Shown piece by piece: positions 7,929 to 15,247 of a stretch of 36,151 nt of DNA. The stretch spans positions 1 to 36,151 of the forward strand of contig CAIMZS010000381.1 in NCBI GenBank assembly GCA_903846015.1. The letters are read 5' to 3'. Position numbers and translations under genes: made by a program. The notes below the pieces were generated by a model. The model was not told the DNA's origin. It saw nothing but the letters and a program-made list of their open reading frames with translations, and searched no databases. This stretch comes from an uncultured Anaerolineae bacterium (GTDB lineage Bacteria > Chloroflexota > Anaerolineae > Anaerolineales > Villigracilaceae). Numbering within the stretch: position 1 is the first letter of the stretch; every line of letters starts with the position of its first letter.

Positions 7929-8993
7929 ATGGAACCATTCAGTCCAGATTTTGCCCGTCTTGAAGCAACGCTCAACCACACAGAGCCGGATCGAGTTCCG
8001 TTAGCCGAAGTGGCTGTCGATTACACCATCATGAGCCAGTTCCTGGGGCGCACCGTGACGGACGATGATGTTGCCAGTCAGGTGGAATTCTGGACAAAAG
8101 CAGGTTACGACTATTCACTCTTCACGCTGGGTATGATGCGACCGGGCGGCGTCACGCAAGATTCGCAAATTTCCAAGGTGATGTCAGAGACACTCGCGCG
8201 CGAAGATGTTGAAGAAGATGCCTGGAATCTATGGAAAAAACCACGCATATTCTCAGAAAAAGATTTCGAAACTTTTCCATGGGATCTGGCCGCCAAGCTG
8301 GATTTATCCAAATTTGATGCTGCCCAGGCCTACCTCCCGGATAAAATGAAAATAATCGCCGCATCCGGGAAGATATTTACCATGAGTTGGATGCTGATGG
8401 GGTTTGAAAACTTTTGCTTGAACTTAAAACTCAAGCCTGAATTCACCGCCCGGGTGATCGAACAGGTTGCTAAAATTCAATTGGAAGGGGTACGCCAGAT
8501 TGCCAGCCGTCCAAACGTCGCTGCCATCTGGGCCGTCGATGACCTTGCTTTTAGCAGTGGATCGATGTTGAGACTGGCAGATTTCCGCAAATTTATTTTC
8601 CCCTACTATGAAGAACTTTCGGCCTTGTGCCATTCGCAAGGCAAATACCTGTTTTATCATACCGATGGCGTCATCTGGAACCTGGCGGAAGACATGATTG
8701 CGCTCGGAGTGGACGCCATTCACCCCATCGATCCAACCTGCATGGATATTGATGAGGCCAAAGCCCGTCTGGGCCGCCGTCTATGCCTCGTGGGAAACAT
8801 CTCCAACGAACTGCTTGCGAATGGTACGCCTGATCAGGTGGCTGATCTGACCCGTCAGCGGCTTCGCACCATTGCGCCTGGGGGTGGCTATTGCCTGGGC
8901 TCCGGAAACTCGGTGCCCGACTGGGCTCGTATTGAAAACTACCGGGCTATGCTTGAAACCGTGCGAAGCCACGGAAATTATCCGATCCAGTAA
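7929..8993 (+). CDS. Uroporphyrinogen decarboxylase (URO-D)-like protein 2
   Basis: This 354-residue URO-D-fold protein opens with RLEATLNHTEPDRVPLAEVA. A strong AAAGGAG ribosome site precedes the ATG. The active-site strand reads YHTDGVIWNLAEDMIALG, then DAIHPIDPTCMDIDEAK and LVGNIS, and the C-terminus GSGNSVPDWARIENYRAM is typical. The HTDG motif keeps the His but has Asp in place of the Cys of MtaA-type methyltransferases. The authentic haem-pathway HemE is unlikely, because the flanking genes are catabolic and the N-terminal substrate segment differs. It is a divergent relative of the 2295 protein, so the cluster encodes two URO-D-like enzymes. No corrinoid-binding partner is visible nearby. 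The reaction is unknown. Confidence 0.82.
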   Translation: MEPFSPDFARLEATLNHTEPDRVPLAEVAVDYTIMSQFLGRTVTDDDVASQVEFWTKAGYDYSLFTLGMMRPGGVTQDSQISKVMSETLAREDVEEDAWNLWKKPRIFSEKDFETFPWDLAAKLDLSKFDAAQAYLPDKMKIIAASGKIFTMSWMLMGFENFCLNLKLKPEFTARVIEQVAKIQLEGVRQIASRPNVAAIWAVDDLAFSSGSMLRLADFRKFIFPYYEELSALCHSQGKYLFYHTDGVIWNLAEDMIALGVDAIHPIDPTCMDIDEAKARLGRRLCLVGNISNELLANGTPDQVADLTRQRLRTIAPGGGYCLGSGNSVPDWARIENYRAMLETVRSHGNYPIQ

Positions 8994-9008
8994 CCAGTAG
9001 ACAAAATC

Positions 9009-10382
9009 ATGACAATCATTTCATCCATCAAACAGTATTCGAACCAACATCAAGCCTATGCTCTTATTAACGGGTTGGTCTTTGATTCTCTCACTGGCAG
9101 AAACAACCCAGGCCAGGCAGTTGTGATTGAAGGGAACATGATCCGGGCTGTCTGTCCTCAGGCAGAGCTGGGAAGTGACATTCCACAAGTTGATATCAGC
9201 GGTCAAACACTGCTGCCAGGACTGGTGGATGTACACGTGCATAGCGAAGATTGGCATGCGCCTCTCTATCTTGCGCATGGCGTGACTGCGGTACGCGATG
9301 TCGGCAGCGAATTAAATGCTGTTCTCGATCGAAGATCGCGCTGGAAAGATTCAGCCTCCGCCCCGCGCCTTGTCTGCACCGGTCCCGTAATCGATCAACC
9401 CGGCAGCACCTGGGATCCAATGACCCTGAGAATAAAAAATCCACAGGAAGCGCGCTCGGCAGTTGACCAGCTCGTGGACGCCGGTGTTGACCAGATCAAA
9501 ACGTATGTCATGCTCGATCTATCTTGTTACCAGGCGATTGTTGACCAGTCACACCGCCGTGGGAAATTCGTTGTTTCGCATCTGGGCCGGTTTGTGGATG
9601 CCCGGCAAGCAACAGAGGCAGGAGTAGATGAGATTGAGCACCTCAGTGGTGTCAGCGAGGCACTATGGTGGGAGCGGAACCAGGCCAGCCCCGATTGGAT
9701 TTGGATGAAGCTGTGGGCAGATGTGGACATGGAAAGAACCAATCGCTTGATTGACTTGTTTATGGAGCGCGGGCTCCGGCTGGCAATTACACGATTGGTT
9801 TGGGAGCGCATGGCCCTGGCTGCCGATCCACGCCTGATGGCGCATCATCAGCGGCAGTACCTTCCGCCAGCACTGGCCGGATTCTGGGAGCAGTATATGC
9901 CGCATAACCTGGCAAAACGCAGCTATCCCCAGGGGATGTCGCCGCCAACACGTGCTGCGCGCTGCCAGCAGGCAGCCGGAATGGCCATTTTCACATCTCA
10001 ACTTGCGCAGCGCGAGGCTCCCATCCTGATCGGAACAGATACGCCGCTGCTGCACCTTATTCCTGGTTTCAGTTTTCAAGATGAATTAGTAGCGTTGTGG
10101 GCCTGCGGCTTTTCTGAATCAACTCTCCTGCAAGCTGCCACCCTGGGCGGAGCGCAGGCGCTTGGCCTGGAAGACGTGATTGGCAGCATCCAACCCAAGA
10201 AACAGGCCGATCTGTTGTTGGTGGCAGGCGACCCGACCGTCAGCCTGGCTGCCATGCAGCAGATTCAGGCAGTAGCACGTTCCGGCAATTGGCAAAACCC
10301 GGCTGATTTAATGCAGCAAGCCAGCCAGTATGTTCTTCATGCCCCGCAACATTCATCTGGACGGCTGAATGACACTTATTGA
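9009..10382 (+). CDS. Metal-dependent amidohydrolase (imidazolonepropionase/prolidase-like)
   Basis: This 457-residue amidohydrolase-superfamily enzyme hydrolyses amide, ester or ring bonds with one or two metals. The full ligand set appears intact: HxH in DVHVHSED (His76, His78), a candidate carboxylated Lys164 in DQIKTYV, His191 (VVSHLG), His211 (EIEHLSG) and Asp344 (LIGTDTP). The composite N- and C-terminal beta-domain (LINGLVFD, PGQAVVIEGNMI, QPKKQADLLLV) is also typical. No signal peptide is seen. It starts 15 nt after the UroD-like gene at 7929 and is followed by the MBL-fold gene, so it is probably co-transcribed. The substrate is unknown. Confidence 0.88.
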   Translation: MTIISSIKQYSNQHQAYALINGLVFDSLTGRNNPGQAVVIEGNMIRAVCPQAELGSDIPQVDISGQTLLPGLVDVHVHSEDWHAPLYLAHGVTAVRDVGSELNAVLDRRSRWKDSASAPRLVCTGPVIDQPGSTWDPMTLRIKNPQEARSAVDQLVDAGVDQIKTYVMLDLSCYQAIVDQSHRRGKFVVSHLGRFVDARQATEAGVDEIEHLSGVSEALWWERNQASPDWIWMKLWADVDMERTNRLIDLFMERGLRLAITRLVWERMALAADPRLMAHHQRQYLPPALAGFWEQYMPHNLAKRSYPQGMSPPTRAARCQQAAGMAIFTSQLAQREAPILIGTDTPLLHLIPGFSFQDELVALWACGFSESTLLQAATLGGAQALGLEDVIGSIQPKKQADLLLVAGDPTVSLAAMQQIQAVARSGNWQNPADLMQQASQYVLHAPQHSSGRLNDTY

Positions 10383-10420
10383 TGGGACTACCCTCGTTCC
10401 ACAATCCAAGGAGACTAGAG

Positions 10421-11188
10421 ATGACTACGCAAATTCGCTTTCTCGGCATCGCTGCATTTGAGATCACAAATTCCAAAGGTCAAATCATCCTGATTGACCC
10501 TTGCTTGAGTGACAACCCTGCCAGCCCGGTTCAGGTAGATGATCTGACGCACGTGGATTTAGTGTGCGTAACACACCTGGCTGTGGATCACCTGGGGGAC
10601 GCGGCGGCGATCTCAAAGAAATTTGGCTGCCCAGTAGTCTGTGGGCCTGAAACAGCGGTTTTTCTTACCCAGCAAGGCGCCGACCCGGGCCTGATGCGCA
10701 CATTACCCTGGGGCGGGCAGTCGAACCCCAATGGTATCCGCGTTCGGGCAGTGGAATGTCACCACACATCTTTCCGTCAGGCACCAAATGGACAATACCT
10801 ATCCGGCCAACCGCTTAGCTTTATCATTTATGCCGATCCAGGAGTGCGGATTTACCATTCGGGCGATAGCGCCATCTTTAGCGATTTGAAACTGATAGGG
10901 GAACTGTATCGTCCAACCATCGGCCTGATCTGCTCTTGTGAATTGGAAACGAAATTTCTGGAAAATTTTGGTCTGAAAGACCACATCGGCAACGAAATGA
11001 ACGGTGATGAGGGAGCCCTGGCGGCGATGTGGCTGGGGGTGGAACATGCCATCATTTGCCATTACCTGCAGCCTGAAGGACACGATGATGTGGAAAAATT
11101 CTTCCGCATTCTGGAAAATCGCCATTCCGATGGCGCACCGCTGGTTAAACCCCGGGCCATGCATGCCGGTGAGATCTTCGTGGTATAA
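10421..11188 (+). CDS. Metallo-beta-lactamase-fold protein with altered metal motif (UlaG-like)
   Basis: This 255-residue protein resembles UlaG-type MBL-fold hydrolases: it begins QIRFLGIAAFEI, with ILIDPCLSDNP next. The usual HxHxDH motif reads THLAVDH (51-57), so His52, Asp56 and His57 remain but the second His is Ala54. Further ligands seem present: His114/115 (ECHHTS), Asp149 (HSGDS) and His214 (CHYLQP). A mononuclear or altered metal site follows from this. The related lactonase UlaG opens L-ascorbate-6-phosphate, so a sugar-lactone role would suit the cluster, but this is inference. AAGGAG at 10408-10413 fixes the ATG at 10421. It is the last clear gene of the + strand cluster. Confidence 0.82.
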   Translation: MTTQIRFLGIAAFEITNSKGQIILIDPCLSDNPASPVQVDDLTHVDLVCVTHLAVDHLGDAAAISKKFGCPVVCGPETAVFLTQQGADPGLMRTLPWGGQSNPNGIRVRAVECHHTSFRQAPNGQYLSGQPLSFIIYADPGVRIYHSGDSAIFSDLKLIGELYRPTIGLICSCELETKFLENFGLKDHIGNEMNGDEGALAAMWLGVEHAIICHYLQPEGHDDVEKFFRILENRHSDGAPLVKPRAMHAGEIFVV

Positions 11189-11229
11189 GGCCGGGTCGGA
11201 TTGCAGTTTGGGAACATTTGCCGGATTTT

Positions 11230-11502
11230 ATGCGGTTTACCCCAGCCGAAGACCTGTGGCGGGTTGACGATATGCGTGAATTCAGCACTGAACACAAAGA
11301 AAACTGGGATTGGACAATGATGATTGATAACTCACCCCACTCCCGTTACCGCATCCAGCCCTGGCCTGGTCAACTGAGAGAACATCTCGTTCTCTCAGAA
11401 TTTACGCGATCAAACCTTTTGGACGCGGACTATCGCCTCGTGCTGGAACCGGGACTATTGCGAAAACGCGGATATTTTAAAGCTTTAAATCGGCATGGTT
11501 GA
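11230..11502 (+). CDS. Short unrecognised ORF, possible gene remnant
   Basis: An open frame of about 90 residues lies downstream of the MBL-fold gene. It has no recognisable domain, signal peptide or membrane segment and no clear ribosome site; starts are possible at TTG 11218 or ATG 11230. Its end contains one copy of the 23-bp direct repeat (11436-11458), where it reads LVLEPGL. It may be a remnant left by a rearrangement or no gene at all. Confidence 0.2.
   Translation: MRFTPAEDLWRVDDMREFSTEHKENWDWTMMIDNSPHSRYRIQPWPGQLREHLVLSEFTRSNLLDADYRLVLEPGLLRKRGYFKALNRHG
11436..11458 (+). repeat. 23-bp direct repeat, left copy
   Basis: This stretch (begins CCTCGTGCTGG, ends GGGACTAT) is identical, in the same orientation, to 20596-20618. 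Identity stops at both edges. The two copies bracket the whole - strand block of regulator and membrane genes, about 9.2 kb. It may be a recombination or attachment footprint or a chance-retained piece of a dispersed repeat. Confidence 0.75.
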
Positions 11503-11694
11503 AACTAGGTTGACACTTCGAAATTCATTATTAACAGTTTTTTTTCGATGCGAATGCCTAAACATCTGACGAAGTTTGCTTCAAATGAGTTATTTTCTTA
11601 TTCGTCAAGTAACGGCCAGACAGCAGCGCAGCTTTGAGTAGTATTGGCTGACCCGGTTCCGGCGGGATAAACCCCTGCATCAGGGTCAAGAAAA

Positions 11695-12373
11695 TTATCG
11701 GCGCAAGCCTGCTGTTAGCCGTGCTGCTCCCTGACACCATGCTTTTAGCGTTGTCTGGGGCGCACCCAGTAGCCGGTTGGCCTCTTCCGGCGAACCGTCT
11801 TCGCCCCAGTTTTCGTAATGCTTCATTAACAGTGCCATGCTCTTCCACTCTATATTAAATGAAAGCATACCGAGGAGAGACAATGCGCTCGTTGAGATCG
11901 GCGCGACTTTTACACCCGGCGCGACAATCCCGACATAGGTTTTCATTGCAGCGCCCATCGTGAACGCCTCGGGGCCAAAAATGGTCAGTTCTTTGTTGAG
12001 CGCGGCCTCGGACTGATAACTCTTTGAAACCATGCGCGCATAATCTGCGGCGGCAACCCAATGCAGCGGGTGAACTTGCTTCCCGATCAGCGACATGCTT
12101 TTTCCCTGCACGAACATCGGCAGCGTTTCCATAAACCAGGCTGCTCGAAAGATGGTATAAGATACGCCGCTGGATTTGAGCGCGGCCGCTGTCCTCCACA
12201 TCGCCCGGGATGATTTCATAGCCCGTCCCCAGCAAACGCCGGGCTTTCTGCGGGTGGCGCGCCAGCAGGCGGACGTTGAACCCGTCCGCCCTGAGCTGCT
12301 GCGCCACCGGTTTACCGAGCATGCCTGTCCCACCGATCACCAAAACCCGCTGCTTCTCGGGCTGCTGTGTCAT
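11695..12373 (-). pseudogene. NmrA-like NAD(P)-binding protein, internally deleted and frameshifted
   Basis: Reading from the ATG at 12373, the first frame gives a Rossmann start (VLVIGGTGMLGKPVAQQL, then RLLARHP and a GDVED segment). Near 12180-12200 the homology jumps to the next frame, which gives ALKSSGVSYTIFRAAWFMET and continues to a plausible C-terminus at 11695. Intact NmrA/SDR relatives have some 60-70 residues between these two parts. The region therefore suffered a deletion of roughly 200 bp with a frame change. Read-through in the first frame gives a 178-residue nonsense-tailed protein. The start codon overlaps the stop of the upstream 74-residue gene (ATGA), so it was the last gene of the TetR operon. 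A sequencing or assembly error cannot be excluded. Confidence 0.75.
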
Positions 12374-12594
12374 TTTTTCCTGCCTTTTAATAATGCCCAA
12401 CTGCCCAAAAACAAGCCCAGGAGTGCCCCGGCAATCAAGCCAATTTGGCCGGTGGCTTCATAGCCTCTGACCCCATTAAAAACAAACTGGACGGCATAAT
12501 TTCCACCAAACACTATGCCAGCCAGCAGCCCCAGAATACCGGTTACAAGTCCGATCACGAGAACAAGCACAACGCGCCAGATGATTTTCAGCAT
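12370..12594 (-). CDS. Small membrane protein (74 aa)
   Basis: The 74-residue product begins MLKIIWRVVLVLVIGLVTGI and has two hydrophobic segments, the second being IGLIAGALLGLFLGSWALL, with a glycine-rich first helix and a Lys/Arg-rich end. An AAGGA site about 10 nt upstream supports this start; the frame extends to 12678 only as overlap with the preceding gene. Its stop overlaps the ATG of the NmrA-like pseudogene. I recognise no family. It is part of the TetR-led operon. Confidence 0.6.
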   Translation of the reverse strand: MLKIIWRVVLVLVIGLVTGILGLLAGIVFGGNYAVQFVFNGVRGYEATGQIGLIAGALLGLFLGSWALLKGRKK

Positions 12595-12608
12595 TTTGCA
12601 GTTTTCCT

Positions 12609-13016
12609 TTACTTTGCCAGCATTTCCCTGGCCAGATTCCAGAAATAGACAATGAAAAACGAGCCAACTGTCAGACAATAAATCTTGATGCCGATTTCGA
12701 TGATTTCATCGCTGGTCAGGTTGAACAGCAGACCGGTGTTGACGCCGTACAGCAGCGCGTACAAGCCGAGAAAGATCAGGCTGGAACCGGTCAACATACC
12801 GAACAGGGCCGATTTTTCGTTGTTTTGGAGCAGGAAAATAAAAGCCAGCAGCGAGACCACCGCAATCCAGCCATCGGCCAGGGGAAAAGACATAAACCAG
12901 GTGCGGTAGCCAGGCACAAGCTCAGTGACCGGGAAGACGCGGGTAAAGACCAGGCTCCAGTACACGACAATTCCCAGGGTGGTGAATCCAGTTAACCCAA
13001 GCGCCAATATTCTCAT
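12609..13016 (-). CDS. Small four-helix membrane protein (135 aa)
   Basis: This 135-residue protein has four predicted membrane segments (residues about 5-25, 47-64, 70-92 and 108-128). It contains RTWFMSFPLADGWIAVV between the first two. The pattern resembles small uncharacterised integral membrane proteins, but I cannot name the family. Its ATG overlaps the stop of the DUF4386-like gene (ATGA), and a 14-nt gap separates it from the next small gene, so translation is coupled. Function unknown. Confidence 0.65.
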   Translation of the reverse strand: MRILALGLTGFTTLGIVVYWSLVFTRVFPVTELVPGYRTWFMSFPLADGWIAVVSLLAFIFLLQNNEKSALFGMLTGSSLIFLGLYALLYGVNTGLLFNLTSDEIIEIGIKIYCLTVGSFFIVYFWNLAREMLAK

Positions 13017-13711
13017 TTTGCGCCTCCTTTAACGAGCAGGGTCACGCCCACCATCACCAACCAGAACGCCCATAAACTGTAGGCAATCGCATTGATCGCG
13101 CCGACGAGTGGCACACCGGCCGGTTCCAGGGTTCCTGAAAGAATGCCGAGTGCCAGCACGATACCCAGCCAGCCCTGCCAGGCGCTGAAAATTTTGGACT
13201 TCGGCATCGCCAGCGCGATCAAAATCGTCCACAGCGCGCTGAAAAGATAGCCCAGGTGCTCGCCCACACCCAACCCGGCATACTGATTGAAGGCGTTGAA
13301 GGTCACTTCGATGGCGGCGCGCGTCGCTTCGCTTGTGGATGAGCTGATGTACGTCGATGCCAGCATCGGCACCATGAACGGCCAGCGCACAAATCCGAGC
13401 ATCTGAACAATCCCGGCGGTCACGCCCAGGACTGTGGCAGCGGGCATATACGGCGTATCGTCGCACGCCAGGTAAGGGTGCAGCAGAACCGCCACCGGGA
13501 TAAACAGGATCGCCGCCACCACCATCAGGTACCAGTTGGCGATCAGCCCGCTGCCGCCCGCCACGAACTTTTCCATAACCGTGGCCGCTGGTTGGCGCAG
13601 GATGTCGGGGTATTCGAAGTTGATTTGCAGCAGCGTAAAAGCCACCATGAACAGGACTGGCGTGGCAATCAGCAGCACGCACGTCAAAAAGCGATGGGTT
13701 TTGTGGTACAT
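13013..13711 (-). CDS. DUF4386-like multi-pass membrane protein
   Basis: This 232-residue membrane protein has about six hydrophobic segments. The segment TFNAFNQYAGLGVGEHLGYL followed by a Trp-rich helix is the pattern I associate with the DUF4386 family, whose function is unknown. The early segment resembles a signal anchor (CVLLIATPVLFMVAFTLL). It starts 9 nt after the TetR stop, with AGGAG 7 nt before its ATG, and overlaps the next gene. It is the first presumed target of the TetR regulator in the same transcript. Confidence 0.65.
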   Translation of the reverse strand: MYHKTHRFLTCVLLIATPVLFMVAFTLLQINFEYPDILRQPAATVMEKFVAGGSGLIANWYLMVVAAILFIPVAVLLHPYLACDDTPYMPAATVLGVTAGIVQMLGFVRWPFMVPMLASTYISSSTSEATRAAIEVTFNAFNQYAGLGVGEHLGYLFSALWTILIALAMPKSKIFSAWQGWLGIVLALGILSGTLEPAGVPLVGAINAIAYSLWAFWLVMVGVTLLVKGGAK

Positions 13712-13720
13712 CTTAAGCTC

Positions 13721-14407
13721 CTAAAGATATTGGATGAGAATGGTATTCAGTTCGCGCCGGAATAATTCGGCAGGATCATCAAAGAACGATGGGATTTGAT
13801 GGGTAATTTCGAGCATCACCAACCCATGCACGCGGCTCCAAAAAACCTGCGCCAGGTACAGGATTTCGGGATGAATGCCGCCCGTGGCAGCCTGCCACAT
13901 CTTGAGCATCGCCTCCAGCCCCGGCGTGAGCGGCGCAAAACGCTCCACCCGCAGCCGGCCCGCCGCAAAAATGGTCTGGATCAGCTCGATGAGTGGCACC
14001 ATCGCCCGCTCCGCGGCGGGCATGGTGATTTCCTCGGGAGCATGGTAATTGGGGATGGGCGTGCCGAAAATCATCAGGTAACGCTGCGAATAAGTGACCG
14101 CCCACTGGCGGTATGCCCAGCCCAGGGCAAACAGCCGCTCTGGGAAGTGCTCTGCCGGCAGACTTTCCAGCGAGGCTGCCAGGACCTCGGCCAGCGAGTT
14201 GTAGGCATCCACGATCAGTGCCGTCACCAGGGCATCGCGGCTGGGAAAATAGTTGTAGATGGACGGGGCAGCGATATGCAACTCGCGGGCCACCGCGCGC
14301 AGGCTCAGGGTGGCAGCGCCTGATTCGGCAATCTGTTTCCAGGCGATGTCTTTGATGGCATTCTGCAAATCGGGTTGGCGTTCATCGTTGCGTGGACGTG
14401 GGGACAT
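13721..14407 (-). CDS. TetR/AcrR-family transcriptional regulator (WHG-domain type)
   Basis: This 228-residue protein has an N-terminal TetR helix-turn-helix (residues about 12-60: IKDIAWKQIAESGAATLSLR, then AVARELHIAAPSIYNYFPSR). A ligand domain follows with the WHG/TetR_C_13-like part GWAYRQWAVTYSQRYLMIFG. Such proteins usually repress their own operon until a small ligand binds. A large perfect inverted repeat lies on the promoter directly upstream (14421-14468), supporting autoregulation. Three membrane-protein genes and the NmrA-like pseudogene follow on the same strand with gaps under 15 nt or overlaps. AAGGAG lies before the ATG. The inducer is unknown. Confidence 0.92.
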   Translation of the reverse strand: MSPRPRNDERQPDLQNAIKDIAWKQIAESGAATLSLRAVARELHIAAPSIYNYFPSRDALVTALIVDAYNSLAEVLAASLESLPAEHFPERLFALGWAYRQWAVTYSQRYLMIFGTPIPNYHAPEEITMPAAERAMVPLIELIQTIFAAGRLRVERFAPLTPGLEAMLKMWQAATGGIHPEILYLAQVFWSRVHGLVMLEITHQIPSFFDDPAELFRRELNTILIQYL

Positions 14408-14420
14408 GACACTCCTTAAA

Positions 14421-14477
14421 AATAACTAACGCTGTAAGATTATCTACAATCTTACAGCGTTAGTTATTAATTGTCAA
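14421..14477 (-). promoter_or_regulatory. TetR promoter with 48-bp inverted-repeat operator
   Basis: Arms 14421-14441 and 14448-14468 are perfect 21-bp inverted copies separated by 6 nt. Each arm contains TAACGCTGTAA, itself a near-palindrome. On the - strand a TTGACA -35 (14472-14477), a 17-nt spacer and a TAAGAT -10 (14449-14454) are embedded in or beside it. A second -10-like GATAAT lies at 14439-14444. Bound repressor would block the promoter. The length would suit two dimers. Confidence 0.85.
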
Positions 14478-14530
14478 GAGAAGAAATTACAACTGCCCCT
14501 GGCTGCTCTTACTGGCGTGGTCGTTTTTTC

Positions 14531-15208
14531 TCAGCCGAGGCTTTTGCGTGCCAGGACAATCTCTTGCCCCCAGAGCAGCGCCACCAGCGACCCGCGGATC
14601 GGCTGGTAAACTCTCCGAATCTCTGTAAAGCCAGCCATTTTCACATAGGGGCCCATTAACACCGGGCAACAGGGTTCGAACTTCCACTTCTCATAAACGG
14701 ATTCAAACCAGGTTCTGCGTTCATCTGGCTTGCTCATATTGAGCAGAACCAGTTGTCCGTCGGGTTTAAGCACCCGCGCCATCTCCTTCAAGATCGGCGT
14801 GAAACCCTCAATGGGGATGAGATCGAACATATAGCCGTTGTAAAGCAGATCAAAGGTTGCGTCCGGATAGGGCAATTCCCGAGCATTTCCCTGCTTAAAT
14901 TCAACTTGCTGACCCAATTCCAGCTTGTCAATCTTGGTTTGTGCCTGGGCTAACATTGAATTTGATAGATCCAGCCCATCAACCTTACCGGTTGGGCCAA
15001 CTGCCTGGGCTAGCCCAACAGTTCCACGACCAGTACCACAGGCGACATCCAAAACACGCTGGCCTGGTTGAACCTTTGCCAGTCTGAGCGCTTCTGCATG
15101 AGGCCCGATCTCAAACCCGGAACCGGCATCGTAATTGGAGGCGCGCCAGGCATAATAATTTTTAACTTTATCTTCTGTGAATGTTGCTTCAACCAGACTG
15201 TGTTTCAT
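14531..15208 (-). CDS. Class I SAM-dependent methyltransferase 1
   Basis: The 225-residue protein shows the seven-strand methyltransferase motifs: motif I VLDVACGTGRGT, the acidic end of strand 2 (DGLDLSNSML), FKQGNARELPYPDATFDLLY and the post-motif RVLKPDGQLVLLNM. It resembles UbiE/MenG-type enzymes in the core, but the substrate region is unlike the ubiquinone enzymes, so the substrate is open. The CC pair in EPCCPVLMG is unusual. The start at 15208 follows AAGGA; the frame is open to 15229. It is a paralogue of the 15248 gene, sharing YMFDL and RVLKPxGxLVLxNM, and lies 39 nt downstream of it. Probably in the ArsR operon. Confidence 0.85.
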   Translation of the reverse strand: MKHSLVEATFTEDKVKNYYAWRASNYDAGSGFEIGPHAEALRLAKVQPGQRVLDVACGTGRGTVGLAQAVGPTGKVDGLDLSNSMLAQAQTKIDKLELGQQVEFKQGNARELPYPDATFDLLYNGYMFDLIPIEGFTPILKEMARVLKPDGQLVLLNMSKPDERRTWFESVYEKWKFEPCCPVLMGPYVKMAGFTEIRRVYQPIRGSLVALLWGQEIVLARKSLG

Positions 15209-15247
15209 CGTTTTTCCTTGAACATTCAAATCGTTTTGTGTTTTGGA

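Noticed and set aside
2295..8993. HemE (haem pathway uroporphyrinogen decarboxylase)
   Set aside because: The neighbours are catabolic, there are two divergent copies, and the N-terminal and metal-site segments differ from HemE.
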